Positions 58,014 to 64,000 of a DNA stretch of 64,000 nucleotides are shown piece by piece. This stretch comes from PoT sp049331405. Lineage in GTDB: Bacteria > Planctomycetota > Planctomycetia > Isosphaerales > Isosphaeraceae. The notes beneath the pieces are model-generated. The model had not been told where the DNA came from, did no database searches, and saw nothing but the letters and a program-made list of their open reading frames with translations. The number at the start of each line of letters is the position of its first letter. Position 1 is the stretch's first letter. The stretch spans positions 434,001 to 498,000 of the forward strand of contig NZ_CP186274.1 in assembly GCF_049331405.1 (NCBI RefSeq). The letters run 5' to 3'. A program made the translations under genes and the position numbers.

Positions 58014-58084
58014 CGTGGGGACGACCCCACGCCTCGCCGGGTCTGGACCGAGCGAGGCCCTACCTTTCGCGGGGACGACCCCGT
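58014..58084 (+). promoter_or_regulatory. Guanidine-II (mini-ykkC) riboswitch upstream of gdx
   Basis: Two short hairpins each carry an ACGA tetraloop. Hairpin 1 (58014-58031) has a perfect 7-base stem closing ACGA at 58021-58024. Hairpin 2 (58069-58084) has five pairs plus one G-T closing ACGA at 58075-58078. Paired ACGR loops are the defining feature of guanidine-II riboswitches. The 37-base linker can itself fold (58032-58036 with 58053-58057). Downstream, cccttt (around 58091-58097) can pair with the Shine-Dalgarno aaagggg at 58102-58108, a likely expression switch. The controlled gene is a Gdx-type exporter, the expected target. Confidence 0.88.
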
Positions 58085-58114
58085 AGCCAACCCTTTTCTC
58101 CAAAGGGGACACAC

Positions 58115-58435
58115 ATGGCTTGGGTCGTGCTGGTCATTGCCGGGCTTTTCGAAATCGGTTGGGCCGTCTGCCTGAAGTACACCAAAGGGTTCACGCAGCT
58201 CTGGCCGACGGTCGGCTTCGGCGTCTTCATGGTCGCCAGCGTGTATCTGCTGGGCGTCGCGGTGAAAACCCTGCCGCTGGGGACCGCCTACACGGTCTGG
58301 ACCGGCGTCGGGGCGGTGGGGACGGTGATCGTCGGCATGGTGCTGCTCGGGGAGCCGACGGATATCCGCCGGCTCGTCTGCCTCGGGTTGATCATCGTCG
58401 GGATCGTGGGCCTCAAGCTCGTCTCGCCGCATTGA
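58115..58435 (+). CDS. gdx: SMR family guanidinium exporter (Gdx, formerly SugE)
   Basis: A 106-residue protein with four membrane helices. Residues known to line the guanidinium site in Gdx proteins are present: E13 (GLFEIGW), W16, S42, Y59 and W62 (LPLGTAYTVWTGVGAVGT). These small dual-topology proteins exchange guanidinium for protons. AAAGGGG stands six bases before the ATG. A guanidine-II riboswitch precedes the gene, supporting the guanidinium assignment over a quaternary-ammonium drug exporter. The protein next to it on the other strand ends at 58457 and is unrelated. Confidence 0.95.
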   Translation: MAWVVLVIAGLFEIGWAVCLKYTKGFTQLWPTVGFGVFMVASVYLLGVAVKTLPLGTAYTVWTGVGAVGTVIVGMVLLGEPTDIRRLVCLGLIIVGIVGLKLVSPH

Positions 58436-58456
58436 GGCCCTCGATGGTCGGCGAAT

Positions 58457-59854
58457 TCAGGGCTTGGCCTCTCGGCCGGGGAAGGGCCCCTGCGACCACG
58501 TCCAGATAGGCCAGCGCGTGTTCGCCGTCTTCATGGTCTGTTCCTTGTTGACGAAGCCGGCCAGGTAGACCACCAAGGCCAGCGAGGCCAAGGCCCCGAC
58601 CGCCCAGCGCCCCCAGGCGAACCGGTCGGGTTCGGGGCTGGTCTCCTGCGGCTCGGCCTGAACGTCGGGCCTGGAGCCGGGCCGCGCGATGGCCGCATAC
58701 ACCGCCATCAGGCCGAAGAAGACCCAGAAGACGTTGTGCATGTTCACGTACTTCATCCGCATCGGATAGTGGAAAAAGAGCGCGTTCACGTTCTGATAGA
58801 GGAGCATCGTGCCCGAGAGCCAGAAGACGGGGAGGGCCGACCACTTCTGCTTGCGCTTGAAGTGGATGACGAGCCAGATCGCCGCGCCGATGAAGCCGAC
58901 GACGCAGAGGCCGTCGAGGAGCCAGAGGATCTTGCGGGCCTCGCCTTCGGGGTCCGCATAGCCGTACTCCTTGAGCGACTTCGCCCACTCCGCCAGCTTG
59001 GCCTTCGGGACGATCCGGGCGATCCTGTGCCAGACGGGCAGGAAGCCGAGGACGAAGAGGATGCCATAGGTCGAGGCCAGGTCGAGGTTCTTCTTCTCAT
59101 CCTCGGGGGGCTCGGGGTAACTGCGGCCGAGCATCCCGAAGGCGAAGATGAGGCCGGCGATGAACCCGCACGAGGTCTCCATCACGTTCCAGTGGTTGAT
59201 CGTGTAGCCGTAAGGCACCTGGAGCATGTTGGAGAGATTGCCGAGCAGTCGCCCGGCCGACATCCCGAGGGCGAACCCGACGAAGCCGAGCACGCCCCCG
59301 CGCAGGCCGCTCGGCCGGTTGTTGCAGGCGAGCCAGGTCAACTGCCCGGCCGCGGCCCCCATGAAGGCGATCGAGCTGTTGTTCCTCGGCGGGTTGATCT
59401 GGAATCCGATCAGGTCGACCACCACGAACGGGACGACCCAGCCCCCCACGAAGACGCTGCCGAGGAGCCCCAGCCAGTCGCTCGTGCGCATCGGCCGGCG
59501 CTCGAGGATCAGGCCGATGAGGGCGCCTCCGAACGTCCCCCAGGCCCCGCCTTGTAGGAAGAGGGTGAGGAACCCGTAGCCGTAGTTGATGAGGGTGTCA
59601 GCCTGGGCGTAGCCGTGGAGGATCCCGTAGCTCATCGTCCCGCCCGAGCCGATCCCGAACGCCGAGAGGGCGGCGAGGATCGGCGTCCAGAGGAAGAGCG
59701 ACCGCTGGCCGCTGACGTAGGCCAGGGCCAGCGCGAGGATGGCCCCCGGATACATGGCCCCGATGGAGTGGCCGAAGTCGCCCCGGATGCCCCAGGCCAG
59801 CCCCACCGCCGTCGCCACGAACAGGCTCCGGCCCAGTCGATCGCCAAGACTCAT
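58457..59854 (-). CDS. Polytopic membrane protein of unknown function
   Basis: A 465-residue protein from ATG 59854, with roughly ten hydrophobic helices. GIRGDFGHSIGAMYPGAI lies after the first helix, GYGFLTLFLQGGAWGTFGGA follows, and NVNALFFHYPMRMKYVNMHN sits near the C terminus. I recognise no named family. GGAGG lies about 11 bases upstream; ATGs at 59893 and 59896 are alternatives. It converges with gdx (22-base gap). The C-terminal ~30 residues after the last helix look soluble. Confidence 0.82.
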   Translation of the reverse strand: MSLGDRLGRSLFVATAVGLAWGIRGDFGHSIGAMYPGAILALALAYVSGQRSLFLWTPILAALSAFGIGSGGTMSYGILHGYAQADTLINYGYGFLTLFLQGGAWGTFGGALIGLILERRPMRTSDWLGLLGSVFVGGWVVPFVVVDLIGFQINPPRNNSSIAFMGAAAGQLTWLACNNRPSGLRGGVLGFVGFALGMSAGRLLGNLSNMLQVPYGYTINHWNVMETSCGFIAGLIFAFGMLGRSYPEPPEDEKKNLDLASTYGILFVLGFLPVWHRIARIVPKAKLAEWAKSLKEYGYADPEGEARKILWLLDGLCVVGFIGAAIWLVIHFKRKQKWSALPVFWLSGTMLLYQNVNALFFHYPMRMKYVNMHNVFWVFFGLMAVYAAIARPGSRPDVQAEPQETSPEPDRFAWGRWAVGALASLALVVYLAGFVNKEQTMKTANTRWPIWTWSQGPFPGREAKP

Positions 59855-60233
59855 CAACGCACCCCCCTCCGCATCGTCATCGTCGGTTCGCATCATCGCG
59901 CCGTTTCCCGGGCCCAAAATAGTGGCTCCGGCCCGCGAAGTCCACGAGCCCGAGCCCTTTAGGATCCACAGACGCTGGTTCGACGCAGAGACGTCCGCGA
60001 TAGGGCGACGAGGCTCAGGCGAGCTGGGAACCCACGTCGACAGTGTCGTGGTTGTGATGGCAGGAATCGCACTTTGTAACCCGTTAGTTTCGGCCCACGG
60101 TCGCGCCTGGGGGGAGGGCTGGGAGGGATTGGCCGGAGTCATCGACGGGGCCGTCGAAGAAGTTTCTAGATGTTTGTATACGTCGGCGCGTCCTCGCTTC
60201 GGGGGACACGCCGAAGCGTCATCGACAATAACC
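59855..60233 (-). other. Intergenic region
   Basis: About 380 bases between two minus-strand genes. No ORF with supporting signals. A short AT-rich patch at 60160-60185 may contain the promoter of the membrane-protein gene on the minus strand. Nothing else stands out. Confidence 0.35.
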
Positions 60234-61154
60234 TCAGCGGGCCGGCCAGAGGTGGTGGCCGGTCATCGTGGTCTCGATGCGGTAGAGGCCCTTGCCGGCG
60301 GCGATGTAGAGGGTGGAGCGGTCGGGGCCGCCGAACTCGACGTTGGCGGGGTGCTCGGGGGTGGGGATGAAGCCGACGACCTTGCCGGCGGGGGAGAAGA
60401 CCGTCACGCCGGCCTGCTCGCCCTGGCCGACCGTCGCCACGAGGCGGCCGTCGGTGGTCACGGTCAGGCCGTCGATGCCGTCCCCCTTGCCGAAATCGAC
60501 GAGGGCGCGTGGGTTGGAGACGGTCCCGTCGGGGGCGAGGTCGAGCGCGAGCAGGGCGCGTCGGGCAGGGCCGTTATCGGCGACGTAGAGCGTCTTGTCG
60601 TCGGGGCTGAGGGCCATGCCGTTGGGCTTCTTGGCCGTGGTCTCGAGTCGGGTGACGGTGCCGTCGGGGTCGACCCGGAAGACGCCTTCGAAGTCGAGCT
60701 CGCGGGGCTCCTTGCCCACGTAGCGCGGGTCGGAGAAGTAGACGCGGCCCTGGCGGTCAACGGTGAGGTCGTTCGGGCTATTGAAGCGCTTCCCCTGGTA
60801 GCTGTCGGCCAGGGTGCGGACCTTGCCGTCGCGCTCGGTGATCGAGATCCGGCGGCCGCCCCCGGTGTTCGCCCCCTCGGCGGCGAGCAGGCGGCCTTTC
60901 GGGTCGAAGATCAGGCCGTTGGAGCGGCCGCTCGGGTCGCGGAAGGCCGTGACCTGCTTCGTCTTCGGGTCGAACTTCATCATCCGGTCGCCGATGTCCG
61001 AGAAGAGGATCGAGCCGTCCTCCGTCAGGGCTCCTCCCTCGGTGAAGCTCCCCTCGCCCCAGAGTTTCTCGATCTTCGCCCCGGGCGCGACCACATCCGA
61101 GGCCGGGGCCGCGGCAACCAGCAGGTACATCAGCGTGAGGAAAGGCGCGGACAT
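60234..61154 (-). CDS. SMP-30/gluconolactonase family exported protein
   Basis: A 306-residue six-bladed beta-propeller. A signal peptide covers about residues 1-18 (FLTLMYLLVAAAPASD). Family motifs: LWGEGSFTEGGALTEDGSIL (metal Glu region), NGLIFDPKGRLLAAE, NSPNDLTVDRQGRVYFSDP (metal-binding Asn and catalytic Asp region) and NGMALSPDDKTLYVADNG. Such enzymes hydrolyse sugar lactones with a divalent metal. An exported location is common in planctomycetes. The neighbouring minus-strand gene at 61215 may be cotranscribed (60-base gap). Confidence 0.93.
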   Translation of the reverse strand: MSAPFLTLMYLLVAAAPASDVVAPGAKIEKLWGEGSFTEGGALTEDGSILFSDIGDRMMKFDPKTKQVTAFRDPSGRSNGLIFDPKGRLLAAEGANTGGGRRISITERDGKVRTLADSYQGKRFNSPNDLTVDRQGRVYFSDPRYVGKEPRELDFEGVFRVDPDGTVTRLETTAKKPNGMALSPDDKTLYVADNGPARRALLALDLAPDGTVSNPRALVDFGKGDGIDGLTVTTDGRLVATVGQGEQAGVTVFSPAGKVVGFIPTPEHPANVEFGGPDRSTLYIAAGKGLYRIETTMTGHHLWPAR

Positions 61155-61214
61155 CGGGTCACTCCTCCGATCGGGTTTTGAAAAGGCGTGGGGACGTTGA
61201 TTGGAGCGTCGGTA

Positions 61215-61967
61215 TCAAGGCGCGGTCGACATGGCCTCGTTCAGCTCGGGCCGGATCCGGATCGCCCAGTCGAATCCGTTCGCCACGATGGTGGAGACCA
61301 CGGCGACGAGGAATCCGAGGAGCAAGGAGCGGAGCCACGAGCGTCGCGCAGGGTAGTCGGAGAACCGCGAGGTTCGCGCCATCAGCGCCCGGTGCCTGGC
61401 CGAGACGACCTGGGCGGAGCCGCGGGAGAGGAGGATGAGGGCGAGGAGCAGGGGCAGGACCTTCGACGCGGCGATGTCGGGCCACTCCGAGGCCGGGACC
61501 TCGGCGCCGTGCCGCCAGACCCAGACGAAGAACGTCCACGCGACCGCCGAGGCCAGGCCGTTCCAGACGACCCCGAGCCAGCGCCCCCAGGGGCGGAGCC
61601 GCCTCAGGCCGAGGCCGGTCAGGAGGTTCATGCCCACCGTGATGAGCGGGATCCCGACGTTGAGGAAGCCCATCGACGAGAAGCTCCCCGAGAGCCAGTA
61701 ACCCTGGAACTCGGGGATGATCATCACCAGGGTCCTGGCCGCCAGCGCAAGGCTCAGGGTCCCGATCCCGCGCACGACCCGCTCGCGGTCGAGCCTATCG
61801 ACCCGGGCCCGGAAATCGGAGTCGTCCTCGTCGGCCTCGGGCGCGTGGATCCCTTCGACCCCCGGGCGGGGCTTGTGCAGGCGCGAGCCGAGCACGACCG
61901 CGAGGACGATGGGCGGCAGGGCGTAGAGGTTGAAGGCCTCGATGAGCCCGATGGTGTCGATGCTCAT
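61215..61967 (-). CDS. Membrane protein of unknown function
   Basis: A 250-residue protein with about six hydrophobic helices (LYALPPIVLAVVLGSRL, LSLALAARTLVMIIPEF, LNVGIPLITVGMNLLTGLGL, VVWNGLASAVAWTFFVWV, LPLLLALILLS, LRSLLLGFLVAVVSTIVAN) and a charged cytoplasmic loop after the first. No named family recognised. It lies 42 bases after the small gene at 62010 and 60 bases before the SMP-30 gene, so the three may form an operon. Confidence 0.75.
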   Translation of the reverse strand: MSIDTIGLIEAFNLYALPPIVLAVVLGSRLHKPRPGVEGIHAPEADEDDSDFRARVDRLDRERVVRGIGTLSLALAARTLVMIIPEFQGYWLSGSFSSMGFLNVGIPLITVGMNLLTGLGLRRLRPWGRWLGVVWNGLASAVAWTFFVWVWRHGAEVPASEWPDIAASKVLPLLLALILLSRGSAQVVSARHRALMARTSRFSDYPARRSWLRSLLLGFLVAVVSTIVANGFDWAIRIRPELNEAMSTAP

Positions 61968-62009
61968 CGTTACGTTGGCTCTTTCGTGGTGTCTCTGGGG
62001 CGTCCCGGC

Positions 62010-62366
62010 TCAGCGACGCCGTTGGGGATCCCAGGCCTGCGGCGTGAAGGGGAGGCCGACGACCTTGGGCGCAACGACGAAGCGTTCGTCCATCTGCGGC
62101 GCCGCCTTGACGAAGCGTTCATCGATCGCGGGCGGGGTGATGATGCAGCGATCGGTCGGCTTCTCCGGGTCGACGGTGGACGGCAGAGCCATCGGGGCAT
62201 AGGGCATGAATGGCCCGGGCGGGGCCGCGCGTGGCGTCCAGATGGGCCAATGCGAGCGGCTCGGCTGAGGCTGGATGAGCATCGTGATGCCCCCCAGGAT
62301 CCCCGCCGTGGCCAGCAACCCGGCCTTGCGAGAAACCATCGGCCGTCGCGTCTCGGGCGTCTTCAT
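62010..62366 (-). CDS. Small membrane-anchored or secreted protein, unknown
   Basis: A 118-residue protein. A basic N terminus and one helix (AGLLATAGILGGITMLI) make a signal anchor; the rest is Pro-rich with a twice-used DERFV motif (IDERFVKAAP, MDERFVVAP). GGGAGG stands about ten bases before the ATG. The good ribosome site and operon-like spacing support a real gene. No family recognised. Confidence 0.65.
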   Translation of the reverse strand: MKTPETRRPMVSRKAGLLATAGILGGITMLIQPQPSRSHWPIWTPRAAPPGPFMPYAPMALPSTVDPEKPTDRCIITPPAIDERFVKAAPQMDERFVVAPKVVGLPFTPQAWDPQRRR

Positions 62367-62614
62367 CCTCGTCGCCTCCCCTCGAATCCAAGGGTTTGAA
62401 GGACGGACAAATCCCCTTATACCAGGGATGTAAGACGGGCGAAACCGACTTTTCTTAGGCCCTGCGCCGAAAAATCGAAATCGGAGAGGGAGGGTCGAAC
62501 CGGCCGACAGGCCTTGCCGCGCGAGGCGGCGAGGCCGAGAATCAGGGGGAGTTCTCGGGCGCCGCCGGCGTCTGGTTCGATACGAAAGCTACTGGGTTTG
62601 CGAGGTCATCGCCG

Positions 62615-63250
62615 ATGCGGGTCGTTGGAGGCAGTGCGCGAGGGAAGAAGCTCCTGCTGGTCCCCGGGGACGGCACGCGCCCGATCCTCGACCGCGTGAA
62701 GACGGCGCTCTTCGACGTCCTCCGCCCCCGGATCGACGGCATGGTCATGCTCGACCTTTTCGGCGGCAGCGGGAGCGTCGGCATCGAGGCGTTGAGCCAG
62801 GGGGCCGAGCACTGCACGTTCACCGACCTCGGCGACAAGGCCGTGGCCACGATCAAGAAGAACCTGCAGGCGACGGGCTTCACCGCCCAGGCTGAGGTCC
62901 GTCACATGGACGCCTTCGCCTTCCTGCGAGGGACGGAAAAGGCCTTCGACCTGATCTACGTGGCGCCTCCCCAGTACAAGGAACTCTGGGTCAAGGCCAT
63001 GCAGATCATCGACGAGCGCCCGGAGCTCCTGCGCAAGCCGGCCGAGGGGGACGACGAATCCGAACCCGGGTTCGTGATCGTCCAGATCGACCCCAAGGAG
63101 TATGAGCCGATCGAGCTCAAGACCCTCGTCGAGACCCGCCAGAAGAAGTACGGCAACACCATCCTGATCTTCTTCGAGTGCGCCGACTCCTTGGAGGAGA
63201 CGCACCCGGATGAAGACGAGGAAGAGGGCGACGAATCAGGCGAGGATTGA
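62615..63250 (+). CDS. rsmD: RsmD family 16S rRNA (guanine966-N2)-methyltransferase
   Basis: A 211-residue class I methyltransferase. The N terminus MRVVGGSARGKKLL then TRPILDRVKTALFDVL is diagnostic of RsmD, SAM motif I is LDLFGGSGSVGIEAL, and the catalytic loop reads DLIYVAPPQY where enterobacterial RsmD has DPPY; I recall APPQY in other phyla. RsmD methylates guanine 966 of 16S rRNA. The C terminus carries an extra acidic tail (HPDEDEEEGDESGED). Its last 15 bases overlap the end of the convergent DUF1501 gene. Confidence 0.92.
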   Translation: MRVVGGSARGKKLLLVPGDGTRPILDRVKTALFDVLRPRIDGMVMLDLFGGSGSVGIEALSQGAEHCTFTDLGDKAVATIKKNLQATGFTAQAEVRHMDAFAFLRGTEKAFDLIYVAPPQYKELWVKAMQIIDERPELLRKPAEGDDESEPGFVIVQIDPKEYEPIELKTLVETRQKKYGNTILIFFECADSLEETHPDEDEEEGDESGED

Positions 63251-64000
63251 CTTGATGACGTGGCCGTGGACGTCGGTCAAGCGACGTTGGGTTCCGTTGT
63301 TATAATATGTCAATTTCTCATGGTCCAATCCGAGGAGGTGGAGGATCGTGGCGTGGAAGTCGTGGACGTCGACGACGTCCTCCACGGCCTGGTGCCCGAA
63401 CTCGTCGGTGGCCCCGAAGCTGTAGCCGCGCTTGACGCCCGCGCCGGCGAGCCAGGCGGTGAAGCCCTTGGGGTTGTGGTCGCGGCCTTGCACGCCCTTC
63501 TGGAAGGTGGGCATGCGGCCGAACTCGGTCGTCCAGACGACCAGGGTATCCTCGAGCATGCCGCGGGCTTTCAGGTCCTTGAGCAGGGCGGCGGCGGGGG
63601 TGTCGAGGATCGGGCCGTGGCGGTCGTAGTCGGACTTGATCCGCTTGTGGCCGTCCCAGTTGAGGCTCCCCTCGCCCATCGCGAAGGCGCCGTTGTAGAG
63701 CGTCACGAACCGGACCCCGCGCTCGAGGAGCCGGCGGGCGAGCAGGCAGTTGCGGCCGAAGCCGGCGAGGATCGGGTTCGCGTCGTTGAGCCCGTAAAGT
63801 TCCCGGGTGGCCGGGCTCTCGCCCGAGAGGTCGCCGACCTCGGGGGCGCTCAACTGCATCCTGGCGGCGAGCTCATAGGCGGCGATCCGGCCGCTCAGCT
63901 CGGTGTCGCCCGGGTTCCGCTTCAGGTGCTCGTCGTTGAGGACGCGGAGGAAGTCCTTGGCCGCACGGTCGGAGGAGGCCGGGATCTGCGAAGGCCGAGC
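63236..64000 (-). CDS. DUF1501 exported protein, C-terminal part (cut by the right window edge)
   Basis: The frame is open through base 64000, so the N terminus lies outside; 254 residues are visible. It contains ERGVRFVTLYNGA, VVWTTEFGRMPTFQKG, GRDHNPKGFTAWLAGAGVKR, DEFGHQAVEDVVDVHDFHAT and HLLGLDHEKLTYYNNG, all DUF1501 signatures. It is a paralogue of the gene at 34973. Its PSD1 partner would be expected just outside the window. Its stop codon lies inside the end of rsmD on the opposite strand. Confidence 0.93.
   Translation of the reverse strand, partial: ARPSQIPASSDRAAKDFLRVLNDEHLKRNPGDTELSGRIAAYELAARMQLSAPEVGDLSGESPATRELYGLNDANPILAGFGRNCLLARRLLERGVRFVTLYNGAFAMGEGSLNWDGHKRIKSDYDRHGPILDTPAAALLKDLKARGMLEDTLVVWTTEFGRMPTFQKGVQGRDHNPKGFTAWLAGAGVKRGYSFGATDEFGHQAVEDVVDVHDFHATILHLLGLDHEKLTYYNNGTQRRLTDVHGHVIKSILA

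Overview
The window looks like a chromosomal segment of a GC-rich planctomycete, probably of the Isosphaeraceae type. This rests on gene content, not on a database search: two DUF1559 prepilin-like proteins, a DUF1549/DUF1553 cytochrome (PSD1) protein followed by a DUF1501 protein, a second DUF1501 protein cut by the right edge, a PVC-type dehydrogenase with a heme-c tail, an ECF sigma factor overlapping a membrane Ser/Thr kinase, and secreted proteins with LEPR-XLL-like N termini. I found no tRNA, rRNA, IS element, prophage or CRISPR array. High GC fills the opposite strand of most genes with long false ORFs, which are left out.

Layout. 1-8410 (minus strand): a glycosyltransferase-like membrane protein, an AsmA-like protein, then MoxR ATPase, DUF58 and BatA-like vWA genes; the BatA-like gene has a one-base frameshift and runs off the left edge. 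8902-12079 (plus): a duplicated-domain LEPR-XLL-like protein and a DUF1559 protein with a good promoter and terminator. 12332-19820 (plus): sigma factor/kinase pair, a 1319-aa CotH-PVC dehydrogenase-HEAT-cytochrome c fusion, and an EF-hand membrane protein. 19970-30249: Gfo/Idh/MocA oxidoreductase, a large carboxypeptidase-regulatory-like protein, an orphan ABC-2 permease, a Gly-Tyr-rich secreted protein with a strong terminator, a small gene relic, and a DUF1559/lipoprotein pair.

30713-40308 is a coherent catabolic-looking cluster: a LysR regulator flanked by two copies, in opposite orientation, of the same 14-base motif, then PSD1, DUF1501, an aspartoacylase/succinylglutamate desuccinylase-family deacylase, an MFS carboxylate-type transporter and an enolase-superfamily (mandelate racemase type) enzyme. 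The layout suggests LysR-controlled uptake and breakdown of an acylated or polymeric sugar acid; the substrate cannot be read from sequence.

40375-55881: a possible WapI-type small protein, a zinc-ribbon/coiled-coil protein with a duplicated C-terminal domain, a 1365-aa adhesin-like protein with ten Ig-like repeats, an NCS1 transporter, a formylglycine-generating enzyme, a redoxin-like protein without cysteines, a phosphate-porin-like outer-membrane protein and tilS. 56012-64000: a zinc-ribbon methyltransferase that may be leaderless, a PP2C/SpoIIE phosphatase, a Gdx/SugE guanidinium exporter preceded by a convincing guanidine-II (mini-ykkC) riboswitch, membrane proteins, an SMP-30 family protein, RsmD and the partial DUF1501 protein.

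The strongest regulatory finding is the guanidine-II riboswitch/Gdx unit at 58014-58435. The LysR-flanked cluster is the most interesting candidate undescribed system.
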